58,221 bases of DNA from Claveliimonas ammoniilytica (lineage in GTDB: Bacteria > Bacillota > Clostridia > Lachnospirales > Lachnospiraceae). Shown in pieces: positions 41,520-51,134 of the stretch (its first letter is position 1; every line of letters starts with the position of its first letter). The position numbers were made by a program, and so were the translations under genes. The stretch spans positions 1-58,221 of the forward strand of contig NZ_JAOQJV010000014.1 in the NCBI RefSeq assembly GCF_025567415.1, written 5' to 3'. The notes beneath the pieces are model-generated. The model ran no database searches and had not been told where the DNA came from. It saw only the letters and a list, made by a program, of their open reading frames with translations.

Positions 41520-43526
41520 TTACTGCTCATTTCCCATATTACCACCAGAAGCGGATGAACCGGTACTGATCACAAGACTTACTCCTGTGCCCTTAGATGC
41601 TTCCGATCCAACACCAGGACTACAACTGATAACGCACCCTGCTGCCACCGTATCACTGGAAATATATGTTGTATCTGATACAGTCAGTCCTGCATTGCTG
41701 ATCATCTGTCGTGCACTCGCCTCTGATACATTGACCACATTCGGTACCGTCAGCTTCGTCTCCGGTTTCTTGCCAAGACTTACTACCAGACTGACACTGG
41801 TTCCTTTTTCCACCTTGCCACTTGCCGGATCCTGACGAATAACCTGACCTTCTGAATAATTCTCATTATACTCTGTCTCAACAGTAGACACTGTCAGGCC
41901 TGCTCCTGTGATCGCGCTCTTGGCTTCTGACTCTGTCTTACCGACCACATTCGGTACCGTAATTTTCTCAGAACCTTTGCTGACCTGCATGGTAATCTCT
42001 GTATCTTTGCTAACCTTAGTTCCAGCTGTCGGATTCGTGCCGATAACAGTCCCCTGCTCTTCTTCACTGTACACAGCTTCCGATTTGATATTGGTAAATC
42101 CTGCATTTTCCAGCGCTTTCTGAGCTGATGCTTCATCCTGTCCGGATACATCCGGGATTGTACCTTCTTCTGACTTCTTTCCAGAGCTTACCACAATCTC
42201 TACGTCATAGCCTTTCTTTACGCGTTTGCCCTCTTCCGGATTCTGTTCGATAACATATCCTTCGTCATATTTTTTAGACTCACGTCTGGCTGTAACCTTA
42301 CATTTCAATCCGGATTCTTCCAGGATCTGCTTAGCTTCGCCTTCTGTCTTGCCTACAAGATTCGGCACTTTAATCTTATTCTCTGTATCAAGTGCCAGGA
42401 TACCTTTATTAAACTTCAAGACACCTGTAGCCTTACCAACTACAACTCCCAATACCACAAGGATCAATACAGCTACCACGATCGTAAGAATCTTCATGAT
42501 CTTATTCATACGCGGGTTCACTTCATCACTGTCATGCTCCTCGCCTTCGTCATCGTAATCATCGTCATACTCATCATCATAATCGTCATCATAGCTATCA
42601 TCATCGTAATCATCCGCATCATCATAAGAATCACGGATATCATTCAACTCATCTTCTGTAATGATCACAGTATCTGCATTATTCTGTGGGATGATCTGTA
42701 CAAAGTCGCCATCCGGATCTACTAATGAATGTTTTAGATCTTTGATAAGATCTTCCATATTATCATAACGTCTCTCCGAATTCTTCTGTGTACATTTTAA
42801 AATAATCTGTTCCAGACTGTACGGAATATCCGGCACTTCTTCCGATGGCGGCGTAATCTCTTCCTGCAGATGCTTCACAGCAACTTCTACAGCTGTCTCA
42901 CCATCAAACGGTACATGACCTGTCACCATCTCATACAAGGTAATACCTACGGAATAGATATCACTCTTGGTATCTACATACCCGCCTCTTGCCTGCTCCG
43001 GCGAAGTATAATGTACGGATCCCATCGCAGAAGTGCTGACCGTCGCTGACGATGCAGCCTTGGCAATACCAAAATCTGTCACCTTCACCTTTCCATCCTT
43101 GGAGATCATCACATTATGCGGCTTGATATCCCGATGTACGATCTGTCGTTCATGTGCCGCTTCAATACCATTACACATCTGAATGGCGATGCTGATAACT
43201 TCCTTTGCAGACAGTCTGCCTTTTTTATCAATATATTCTTTTAACGTGATACCGTCTACCAGTTCCATGACCATGTAGTACAGACCACGATCTTCACCTA
43301 CATCATATACATTAACAATATTCGGGTTCAGAAGCCCGGCTGCTGCCTGAGCCTCGGAGCGAAACTTCTTAACAAATGTCTCGTCCTCTCTGAATTCCTT
43401 CTTCAATACTTTGATCGCCACATAACGATTCAGCATATGGTCTTTGCCTTTGTAGACATCTGCCATACCGCCTGCACCGATCTTCGTTAACACTTCATAT
43501 CGCTTACCTAAATAAATGCTCACCAC
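41520..43526 (-). CDS. prkC: PASTA-domain serine/threonine protein kinase
   Basis: This 668-residue protein has a kinase domain at about 1-270 with GAGGMADVYKG, catalytic HRDIKPHN, DFGIA and SPEQARG. An extremely acidic Asp/Tyr-rich linker lies at about 300-335, and a membrane helix (ILTIVVAVLILVVLGVVVG) near 350. Four extracellular PASTA repeats follow, beginning about 390, 460, 533 and 605 (each with a VPN/IPD-V-G-x-A pattern), then a short Ser/Gly tail. PASTA repeats sense muropeptides or lipid II. The gene overlaps the PP2C phosphatase by 7 bases, giving the classic kinase/phosphatase pair. Confidence 0.95.
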   Translation of the reverse strand: MVSIYLGKRYEVLTKIGAGGMADVYKGKDHMLNRYVAIKVLKKEFREDETFVKKFRSEAQAAAGLLNPNIVNVYDVGEDRGLYYMVMELVDGITLKEYIDKKGRLSAKEVISIAIQMCNGIEAAHERQIVHRDIKPHNVMISKDGKVKVTDFGIAKAASSATVSTSAMGSVHYTSPEQARGGYVDTKSDIYSVGITLYEMVTGHVPFDGETAVEVAVKHLQEEITPPSEEVPDIPYSLEQIILKCTQKNSERRYDNMEDLIKDLKHSLVDPDGDFVQIIPQNNADTVIITEDELNDIRDSYDDADDYDDDSYDDDYDDEYDDDYDDEGEEHDSDEVNPRMNKIMKILTIVVAVLILVVLGVVVGKATGVLKFNKGILALDTENKIKVPNLVGKTEGEAKQILEESGLKCKVTARRESKKYDEGYVIEQNPEEGKRVKKGYDVEIVVSSGKKSEEGTIPDVSGQDEASAQKALENAGFTNIKSEAVYSEEEQGTVIGTNPTAGTKVSKDTEITMQVSKGSEKITVPNVVGKTESEAKSAITGAGLTVSTVETEYNENYSEGQVIRQDPASGKVEKGTSVSLVVSLGKKPETKLTVPNVVNVSEASARQMISNAGLTVSDTTYISSDTVAAGCVISCSPGVGSEASKGTGVSLVISTGSSASGGNMGNEQ

Positions 43527-44263
43527 GTACTCTCCTCACTTGCAATCGGTTCGGCAAGTACCACTCCGATGTTATCTCTTCCTCCGTTGCTGTTCGCTCT
43601 GTCTATCAGCATCTGAACAGCTTCGACAACATCCCGTGACCCCTTCACCAGTCCAAACATATCTTCGTCTTCTACCATGTTACTAAGTCCATCGGTACAC
43701 ATCAGAATCTTATCTCCCCTTTTGATCCTGAATTCATAGAAATCAGCTTCTGCTTCATCCTTCACCCCCATGGCTCTGGTAATAATATTCTTATCCGGAT
43801 GATTCCTTGCATCTTCCGCCTTGATACCACCCAGACGTACCATCTCTTCTACCAGGGAATGATCCTTGGACAACTGCTTTATATTATCATCTATCAAATA
43901 GAGACGGCTGTCACCGATATTGGCAAAATACAGCGTATCACCGATCACCGTTGCAACTACAAGTGTCGTACCCATGCCTTCCAGCTTCACGTCCCTCGAT
44001 GCCACACGGATCAGCTCCCGGTTGGCAACCTGTATCGCGTCATGCATTACTTTTTCCGGCTTTCTGCTCCTGCTTCCTGCAATCTCACGCTTTACAACCT
44101 CTACTGTGAATTTGGATGCAAAATCACCCGCCTTGTGTCCTCCCATTCCATCGGCTACCACAAGCAGGTTTGGGAACGGACCGATCGGCTGCCCCGTTGC
44201 ATATACATAATCCTGATTCATTTCACGCCGTCTTCCGACATCAGTCATTGCATAATATTTCAT
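43520..44263 (-). CDS. prpC: PP2C-family protein phosphatase
   Basis: This 247-residue protein has the PP2C motifs TDVGRRREMNQD, VADGMGGHKAGD, GDSRLYLI, CTDGLSNMVEDE and RDNIGVV carrying the metal-binding aspartates. It removes phosphate from targets of the adjacent PASTA kinase. It lies directly after rlmN with no gap. Confidence 0.94.
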   Translation of the reverse strand: MKYYAMTDVGRRREMNQDYVYATGQPIGPFPNLLVVADGMGGHKAGDFASKFTVEVVKREIAGSRSRKPEKVMHDAIQVANRELIRVASRDVKLEGMGTTLVVATVIGDTLYFANIGDSRLYLIDDNIKQLSKDHSLVEEMVRLGGIKAEDARNHPDKNIITRAMGVKDEAEADFYEFRIKRGDKILMCTDGLSNMVEDEDMFGLVKGSRDVVEAVQMLIDRANSNGGRDNIGVVLAEPIASEESTW

Positions 44264-45322
44264 CTAGTTCTCCTTTTTAGAAGTAATATGACGTCGTCTC
44301 AATTGACCGCAGGCTCCATCTATATCAGAGCCGCGTTCTCTTCTTATTGTAACATTTATTCCATTATGTTCAAGTTTATTTTTGAATTCCTCCGCATTTT
44401 TGCGACTGGGTTTCTGGAATGCGCGCTCTTTGATCGGATTCACCGGAATCAGATTCATATGACAATTCATATGTCCCAGCATCTTAATCAGTCTTGCCGC
44501 ATCCTCTGCTGTGTCATTGACTCCCTGCACCAGACTGTATTCAAATGTGATGCGCCGTCCTGTCTTCTCAAAATACTCCTCACATGCCGCAAGTACCTCT
44601 GACAGATCATACTGATAAGCGATTGGCATCAGTTCCTGTCGTTTTTCCTGACTGGAACCATGCAGTGACAAAGCCAGTGTGATCTGTAGCTTTTCTTCTG
44701 CAAGCCGTTTAATATTAGGCACAATCCCACAGGTCGATGCTGTGATATTACGCTGGCTGATATGCAGTCCATGTTCATCACTGACCATATGGATAAACTT
44801 CAGAAAATTATCGTAGTTATCTAATGGCTCTCCGGTTCCCATGACTACGATATTGGATACCCGCTCTCCGCTGATTTTCTGAATTCGGTACACCTGTCCC
44901 AGCATCTCTGATGTAGTCAGATTTCGTACCTTTCCACCAATCGTCGAGGCACAGAACTTGCATCCCATCCGACATCCGACCTGTGATGAAATGCAAACTG
45001 AATTGCCATAATTATATTTCATCAGTACACTCTCTACCACATTGCCGTCTTCCAGCTCAAAGAGGAATTTTTCCGTAGGATCCTTCTTCGATATCTGATG
45101 CTCCAGCATATCCACCTTGCGGATCACATACTGTGCTTCCAGCCTTTCCCGCAGGCTCCTGGAAAGATTGGTCATTTCCTGAAAGCTGTCTGCCAGCTTC
45201 ACATGCAGCCATTCATAGATCTGTTTCCCCCGAAAGGCCTTTTCTCCAATTCTCGTCATTTCTTCCTGCAGTTCTTTATAATCCAAGGAACGTATATCTA
45301 TTTTTTCGATTGTCTTTTCCAT
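44264..45322 (-). CDS. rlmN: 23S rRNA (A2503-C2)/tRNA methyltransferase RlmN
   Basis: This 352-residue radical SAM protein has the cluster motif GCRMGCKFCAS (C-x3-C-x2-C), the GTGEPLDNYDN segment, and a C-terminal Cys in GACGQLRR that takes part in the methyl transfer mechanism. It lies between rsmB and prpC as in Bacillus. Confidence 0.95.
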   Translation of the reverse strand: MEKTIEKIDIRSLDYKELQEEMTRIGEKAFRGKQIYEWLHVKLADSFQEMTNLSRSLRERLEAQYVIRKVDMLEHQISKKDPTEKFLFELEDGNVVESVLMKYNYGNSVCISSQVGCRMGCKFCASTIGGKVRNLTTSEMLGQVYRIQKISGERVSNIVVMGTGEPLDNYDNFLKFIHMVSDEHGLHISQRNITASTCGIVPNIKRLAEEKLQITLALSLHGSSQEKRQELMPIAYQYDLSEVLAACEEYFEKTGRRITFEYSLVQGVNDTAEDAARLIKMLGHMNCHMNLIPVNPIKERAFQKPSRKNAEEFKNKLEHNGINVTIRRERGSDIDGACGQLRRRHITSKKEN

Positions 45323-45356
45323 CGTTATTCTCTCATTTCTTCAGACTATGCTGTAT

Positions 45357-46658
45357 TTACTTTCTGACAAACTCAGCAATATAGAATCCATCACTGTCAT
45401 CCACTCCTGGAAGGAACTGTCGTTCTCTTACCAGTTCAAACTCCGGATACTGCTCTGCAAACCACGCTGCGTTCTCCTGATTCTCTGCCCTGTGGATCGT
45501 ACAGGTGCTGTATAACAGCTTACCGCCGGACTTGACATAGCGGTGTACCACAGACAGGATCTCTCTCTGCAAATGAACCAGTTCTTCCTGTGTATCCGGA
45601 TTCATTTTATACTTCAGATCCGTCTTTTTACCAAGTACACCAAGTCCCGAACACGGCAGATCCGCGATCAGAATGTCTGCCTTCTTCTCAGATGCTTCGT
45701 CGTATACCGTTGCATCCTGACACACAGCTTCTATATTATCTATGCCTATACGCGCAATATTATCACGGATCAGGTCTACCTTGTACGGCGTCAGATCCCT
45801 CGCTTCTACATGTCCCTTTCCTGCAAGCTTATCTGCCAGATGCAACGACTTGCCACCCGGTGCTGCACACACATCGATAATATACTCGTCCTCTTTCGGA
45901 TCTGCCCATTCCGCCACTTCCATAGAACTGATATCCTGTACCTGGAAATGTCCCGTTCTGAAGCTTTCCAATGCTCCCAGATAATCATATCCACTGATAA
46001 ATAATGCACTGTCTACGGTATCACACAGGCGTACCTTCACGCCTTCTTTCTTCAGTTCCTCCGCAAGCTTCTCTCTGCTGATCTGACTCAGATTACACCG
46101 GATTGTTGTTGGACGTTCAGCCAGAAATGCCTGCAGCATCTTCTCTACCATCTCACGATCATAATTCTTCAGCCATTCGGTAATGATCCATTCCGGCATT
46201 GAATATATTACGGACAGCCACTTTACCGTATCTGACTTATCCGGATACTTCACATTGTCCAGGTTACGGCTGATATTGCGCAGCACGCCATTGACAAATC
46301 CTTTTAATCCGGAGAATCCTCTCTTACCGGCCAGCTTCACTGCCTCATTGCAGACAGCCGAATCAGGAACGCTGTCCATATACTTCAGCTGATAGACTGC
46401 GCTCCTGATAATTGTCCGGATCACCGGTTTCATTTTATTGACTTTTGTCTTGGAGAACTGGTTAATAATATAATCCAGTTCTATCATACGTTCTAATGTA
46501 CCCTCGGTTACTCTCGTAATAAATGCCCGCTCCGATTTGTCCAGATACTGGTAATTCTCCAGCACATTCCGAAGGGCAATATGACTGTACTCTCCATCTC
46601 TGGTTACCGCCAGAAGAATCTCAAGTATCAGTTCCCGGTCATTTACTGTATTTCCCAT
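45357..46658 (-). CDS. rsmB: 16S rRNA (C967-C5) methyltransferase RsmB
   Basis: This 433-residue protein has an N-terminal NusB-like RNA-binding domain (about 1-140) and a SAM methyltransferase domain with DVCAAPGGKSLHLAD. The catalytic cysteines are in DLPCSGLGVLGKK and YSTCTIH. Confidence 0.94.
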   Translation of the reverse strand: MGNTVNDRELILEILLAVTRDGEYSHIALRNVLENYQYLDKSERAFITRVTEGTLERMIELDYIINQFSKTKVNKMKPVIRTIIRSAVYQLKYMDSVPDSAVCNEAVKLAGKRGFSGLKGFVNGVLRNISRNLDNVKYPDKSDTVKWLSVIYSMPEWIITEWLKNYDREMVEKMLQAFLAERPTTIRCNLSQISREKLAEELKKEGVKVRLCDTVDSALFISGYDYLGALESFRTGHFQVQDISSMEVAEWADPKEDEYIIDVCAAPGGKSLHLADKLAGKGHVEARDLTPYKVDLIRDNIARIGIDNIEAVCQDATVYDEASEKKADILIADLPCSGLGVLGKKTDLKYKMNPDTQEELVHLQREILSVVHRYVKSGGKLLYSTCTIHRAENQENAAWFAEQYPEFELVRERQFLPGVDDSDGFYIAEFVRK

Positions 46659-46687
46659 ATATTCTCCTTTTGTAACTGTTCAGACTC

Positions 46688-47389
46688 TTAATCATTGCGT
46701 CTTCCGCCAGTCAGAATCAGAATTCTGAGCAACTGTAAGATTGCAGATGCTGTTCCTGCCACATAAGTCAGTGCTGCCGCCGTCAGTACCTTACGCACAT
46801 CAGATACCTCTGGTTCATAGAGCATTCCCGTACTGCCAAGCAGATTCAGGGCTCTTCTGGACGCATTAAATTCTACCGGAAGAGTCACGATCTGAAACAA
46901 TACCGCCAGTGAAAATGCAAGAATACCAAGATTCAATAATGTCACTGACATATTATTGTTAAAGATCAGTCCCAGAATGATCAATGGCCATGCAATACCG
47001 CTTCCAAAACTTGCTACCGGTGCCAGTGTGCTTCGGATAGAAAGCGGTACATATCCCCTTGCATGCTGTAATGCGTGACCGCACTCATGTGCTGCAACTC
47101 CAATAGCCGCAACAGATGTAGACTGCCATGTAGCATCTGACAGACGCAGTACTTTATTTCTCGGATCATAATGATCTGTCAGATTGCCGGATACATGCTC
47201 TACACGCACATCATAGATTCCCTGGCTGTGCAGAATACGCTCCGCAGCTTCTCTTCCGGTCATTCCGTTGTGGCTGCGCACTCTGGAATACTTCTGAAAT
47301 GTACGGTTCATCTTAGACGATGCTGCCATGCAGATTACCACACCGATCAGCACCAGTATATACGTAGGATCCATATAATAATAAAACAT
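46688..47389 (-). CDS. YugP-type membrane zinc metallopeptidase
   Basis: This 233-residue protein has an N-terminal membrane helix, the zinc motif VAAHECGHALQHARGY (HExxH) and further hydrophobic helices. This is the YugP family of putative membrane proteases with unknown target. It is inserted between fmt and rsmB. A minus-strand TATAAT at 47425-47420 could be its own -10 element. Confidence 0.9.
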   Translation of the reverse strand: MFYYYMDPTYILVLIGVVICMAASSKMNRTFQKYSRVRSHNGMTGREAAERILHSQGIYDVRVEHVSGNLTDHYDPRNKVLRLSDATWQSTSVAAIGVAAHECGHALQHARGYVPLSIRSTLAPVASFGSGIAWPLIILGLIFNNNMSVTLLNLGILAFSLAVLFQIVTLPVEFNASRRALNLLGSTGMLYEPEVSDVRKVLTAAALTYVAGTASAILQLLRILILTGGRRND

Positions 47390-47429
47390 TGTTCTTCCCC
47401 CCTGTAATGCGTTTTCCTTATTATAGTCG

Positions 47430-47454
47430 AAAAACAGGCCAATAACCTGTTTTT
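47430..47454 (-). terminator. Hairpin between fmt and the YugP-type gene
   Basis: A 9-bp stem AAAAACAGG / CCTGTTTTT with a 7-base loop lies 11 bases past the fmt stop. The T5 is part of the stem, so it may be a partial terminator. Confidence 0.6.
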
Positions 47455-47464
47455 CACACTTTTT

Positions 47465-48391
47465 TTACAATGTTTCTCCTATTTTTATCTGATTACCCCG
47501 CAGAAATGCATCGGTATCCATTCTTTTCTTGCCTGGAAGCTGCAGACTCAGGATCTTCAGCATCCCTTTTCCGGTCTGCACTGCAAATGTCTTCTTATCT
47601 ACTTCTGCAACTGTACCCGGTGCCTGTCCCGACTCTTTATCCAGAACCTCAGCCTCCCAGATCTTCATAGTCTTATCACTCCATGAAGTATATGCGCTTG
47701 GCCATGGATTTAAGCCCCGGATCAGCCGCTCGATCTCTACCGCAGGCTTTGTCCAGTCGATATCTCCCATCTTCTTATTCAGCTGCTTCGCATAATCCGT
47801 ACCGGTCTCGCCCTGTTTCGTGCGAACTGCAGTACCGTCTTCCACCGCCTTTAACGTCTCTACGCACAGCTTTGCTCCGGCCTCTGCCAGCTTGTCATGT
47901 AAGGATCCACCAGTTTCTTTTTCATCCAGCACGATTTCCGTCTTCATGATCATATCACCGGTGTCCAGTCCTTCATCCATCTGCATAGTTGTCACACCAC
48001 TGACCGGTTCACCATTGATCACCGCCCACTGGATCGGTGCTGCACCGCGATAATCCGGAAGCAGTGAAGCATGTACATTAATACAGCCATACTTTGTCAT
48101 ATCCAGGATCTCTTTTGGTAAAATCTGTCCAAATGCGATAACTACCATCACATCTGCCGGATATTTCTTTAATTCTTCCACACACTCTGCATCGCGAATC
48201 CGCTGTGGCTGATATACTGGAATATCGTGTGCGAGTGCCGCCTCTTTTACCGGAGAGTACTGCATCTCCTTACCACGTCCTCTCGGCTTGTCCGGCTGTG
48301 TTACTGCCAGCACAATCTCATGCCCTGCCTCTATAAGCGCTTCCAGTGTTCCCACCGAAAAATCCGGCGTTCCCATGAAAATAACTTTCAT
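47465..48391 (-). CDS. fmt: Methionyl-tRNA formyltransferase
   Basis: This 308-residue protein starts MKVIFMGTPDFSVGTLEAL. It has the formyl-donor binding motif HASLLPDYRGAAPIQWA and GLDTGDM, plus a C-terminal OB domain. It formylates initiator Met-tRNA. It follows def by 2 bases, the usual def-fmt pair. Confidence 0.95.
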   Translation of the reverse strand: MKVIFMGTPDFSVGTLEALIEAGHEIVLAVTQPDKPRGRGKEMQYSPVKEAALAHDIPVYQPQRIRDAECVEELKKYPADVMVVIAFGQILPKEILDMTKYGCINVHASLLPDYRGAAPIQWAVINGEPVSGVTTMQMDEGLDTGDMIMKTEIVLDEKETGGSLHDKLAEAGAKLCVETLKAVEDGTAVRTKQGETGTDYAKQLNKKMGDIDWTKPAVEIERLIRGLNPWPSAYTSWSDKTMKIWEAEVLDKESGQAPGTVAEVDKKTFAVQTGKGMLKILSLQLPGKKRMDTDAFLRGNQIKIGETL

Positions 48392-48393
48392 TC

Positions 48394-48864
48394 TTAGTCC
48401 TCCTCGTACTCTACATCATGGATGCCATCTTTTGCGAGTTCCACATAGAGATGTCCATCCAGATGATCGATCTCATGACAGAATGCTCTTGCAAGCAATT
48501 CTTCTCCTTCCAGTTCGATCGGCTCCATATCTTCATTAAATGCTTTGACTTTTACATGATTCGGACGTGTTACAATGCCGGATTTGCCAGGAACGCTTAA
48601 GCATCCCTCTTCTCCTGTCTGTTCTCCGGACTCCTCAACGATCTCCGGATTCACCAGAACGATCGGTCCTTCACCTATATCAATTACAACAATACGTTTA
48701 AGAATGCCCACCTGTGGTGCTGCCAGTCCAACTCCTCCTGCATCGTACATTGTATCCAGCATGTCGTGGATCAATAACTTGGTACGAAGTGTCATCTTAG
48801 TCACTTCCTTGCAGGTCTTATTCAGAACCTCGTCTCCCATCACGCGTATTTCTCTCAGTGCCAT
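48394..48864 (-). CDS. def: Peptide deformylase
   Basis: This 156-residue protein has all three motifs: GVGLAAPQVG, EEGCLSVPG and HEIDHLDGH, which bind the catalytic metal. It removes the N-formyl group from new proteins. Confidence 0.95.
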   Translation of the reverse strand: MALREIRVMGDEVLNKTCKEVTKMTLRTKLLIHDMLDTMYDAGGVGLAAPQVGILKRIVVIDIGEGPIVLVNPEIVEESGEQTGEEGCLSVPGKSGIVTRPNHVKVKAFNEDMEPIELEGEELLARAFCHEIDHLDGHLYVELAKDGIHDVEYEED

Positions 48865-48908
48865 TTATTGTTCTCCTTTCACAGATCCGGTCACCAGAAC
48901 CGAACCAC

Positions 48909-51134
48909 TTAAAATATATTCATCGGATTAAAATCAAACTGAATTCTCAGTGTCTGAAACCCGGAATTAACCTTAATATAACGTTCCAGCTGATTTTTCA
49001 CTCTTATCAGCATACCATATTTCGGACATTTTAGATAGAGAATCTTTCGGTAAATGTCACTGACCTTACCGACATACGGTACTGCCGGGCCGATTACTTC
49101 CAGATAATCGCCACCGATCCGCTCAGCATAAGCCTTCAGATATTCTGCTGCTGTATTCAGATGGTTCTCATCTTCTCCCATCATAAGCACTGCCAGCATA
49201 TTCTCCACCGGTGGATATCCCATCCGGTCACGAAATTCCAGTTCTTCCCGATAAAACGCCTGATAATCCTGCTTTGCCGCTGTTTTAATGCTATAGTGCT
49301 CCGGATCATAAGTCTGGATCACCACTTCACCCGGTGCACTTCCTCTTCCCGCACGACCAGCTGCCTGCACCAGCAGCTGGAATGTACGCTCCCCGGATCT
49401 GTAATCCGAAGAATATAACGACATATCTGCTGCCAGCACTCCCACCAGCGTCACTGCCGGAAAATCATGTCCCTTCACGATCATCTGCGTACCAACCAGA
49501 ATATCTGCTTCGCCATCCGCAAATGCAGATAATATTCTTTCATGACCGTCTTTATTCTTCGTCGTATCCATATCCATTCGCAGGACTCTGGCTTCCGGAA
49601 ATTCCCGTTTCACCAGATCCTCGATCTGCTGAGTTCCTGCCTTGAATCCGCCCACATGACGAGATCCACAGGATGGGCATACTTTTATCATCGGTTCTTC
49701 ATAACCGCAGTAATGGCAGATCAGCTTGCCATTCCGATGTGCTGACAATGACACATCACAATGTGGACATTTCACCACATATCCACAGGAACGACAGGAT
49801 ACAAATCCTGCATAGCCTCTCCGGTTGATGAACAACATCGTCTGCTGCCCCTTTTCCAGCCGGTCTCTGATCTTCTCCCGGAGCAGATCACTGAAGATTG
49901 ACCGGTTGCCATGTGCCAGTTCTTCCCGCATATCTGTCGTATGTACTGTCGGGAGTGGTCTGTTTCCCACTCGCTCCTTCAGTTCTATCAGACGATATTC
50001 CCGCATCTGGCACCGGTAATAACTTTCCATAGACGGTGTGGCCGAACCCAGTACTACACTTGCATGTTCCATCTCCGCTCTTGCGATCGCCGTCTCTCTG
50101 GCATGGTATCTCGGTACCTGTTCACTCTTATAACTGTTCTCATGTTCCTCGTCAATAACGATCAATCCCAGATTCGGAAATGGTGTAAAGAGCGCAGATC
50201 TCGGTCCGATCATCACATCCAGCTCACCATTTGCTGCCCGCTGCATCTGATCGTACCGCTCCCCCGCCGACATCCGGGAATGCATCACCGACACACGGGC
50301 ACCAAATATCTGATAAAAACGCATCACCGTCTGCCAGGTCAGTGCAATCTCCGGTATGAGTACAATCGCCTGTCTCCCCTCTGCCGCCACCGTCCGGATC
50401 ATTTCCATATATACTTCCGTCTTGCCGCTTCCGGTCACGCCATGTATCAAGTAAGCGCCATAGTCTCCGGCCAGATAATCCCTCTGAAATTGTTCAATTG
50501 CCTGCTGCTGTTCCTGCGTATACCGGATCGGCACGTTCTGTTCCCGCTTCTGGATCTTTGGATTCCGGTACTCCCGCTCAGACGCCACCTTCAACACACC
50601 TTGATCTTCCAGTGCACGTACTACCGATGCGGTCACATGAAGTTTCTTCACTGCCAGACTGTAATCCATTTCCGGGCTGTCTAAAAGCGCCGCAAGTACC
50701 CTGGCTCTTGCCTTCTGATTCTTCTCCAGATACCGTTCAAGTCTCTCTTTTCCTTCCTGCTCTGTAAGACACAGACGCAGGGTACGTTTCGTTCGCTCCT
50801 GTTCCTTTTTCTTGATTGGAAGTACCGTCTTTAATGCCTGGATCATAGTACCGCCATAAGCTTCCTTCATCCATGCTGCCAGACGTACCAGTCTGGATTC
50901 GATTGCCATGCCCTTTTCATCAATCTCAAGAATCGGCTTAATCTTCTCCGGCGCATAGTCCGGTTTCTCTGAAAATCCAACTACATATCCACGAATCTTT
51001 CGATCACTTTTTCCAAATGACACGATCACTTCCGATCCAATACACAGACGATCCTTCAGCGTATCCGGTATCCGATACTGAAATACTTTATCCAGTTTTT
51101 CATGTGTAATATCTACAATAACATCTGCATACAT
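48909..51134 (-). CDS. priA: Primosomal helicase PriA
   Basis: This 741-residue protein has an N-terminal DNA-binding domain, then helicase motifs GVTGSGKTEVYM, VIDEEHENSYK and GSATPS. It also has the zinc-binding cysteines CRSCGYVVKCPHC and CHYCGYEEPMIKVCPSCG, and QAAGRAGRGSAPGEV. It restarts stalled forks. Its first 22 bases overlap the end of the MurE gene. Confidence 0.95.
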   Translation of the reverse strand: MYADVIVDITHEKLDKVFQYRIPDTLKDRLCIGSEVIVSFGKSDRKIRGYVVGFSEKPDYAPEKIKPILEIDEKGMAIESRLVRLAAWMKEAYGGTMIQALKTVLPIKKKEQERTKRTLRLCLTEQEGKERLERYLEKNQKARARVLAALLDSPEMDYSLAVKKLHVTASVVRALEDQGVLKVASEREYRNPKIQKREQNVPIRYTQEQQQAIEQFQRDYLAGDYGAYLIHGVTGSGKTEVYMEMIRTVAAEGRQAIVLIPEIALTWQTVMRFYQIFGARVSVMHSRMSAGERYDQMQRAANGELDVMIGPRSALFTPFPNLGLIVIDEEHENSYKSEQVPRYHARETAIARAEMEHASVVLGSATPSMESYYRCQMREYRLIELKERVGNRPLPTVHTTDMREELAHGNRSIFSDLLREKIRDRLEKGQQTMLFINRRGYAGFVSCRSCGYVVKCPHCDVSLSAHRNGKLICHYCGYEEPMIKVCPSCGSRHVGGFKAGTQQIEDLVKREFPEARVLRMDMDTTKNKDGHERILSAFADGEADILVGTQMIVKGHDFPAVTLVGVLAADMSLYSSDYRSGERTFQLLVQAAGRAGRGSAPGEVVIQTYDPEHYSIKTAAKQDYQAFYREELEFRDRMGYPPVENMLAVLMMGEDENHLNTAAEYLKAYAERIGGDYLEVIGPAVPYVGKVSDIYRKILYLKCPKYGMLIRVKNQLERYIKVNSGFQTLRIQFDFNPMNIF

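Noticed and set aside
42525..42640. Possible microsatellite or CRISPR-like array from the GAT/GAC-rich tract
   Set aside because: The repeat is in frame within prkC and encodes an acidic linker; there are no spacers.
49911..50684. 257-codon plus-strand open frame inside priA
   Set aside because: Antisense shadow of the PriA helicase domain; Arg/His/Cys-rich with no recognisable motif or start site.
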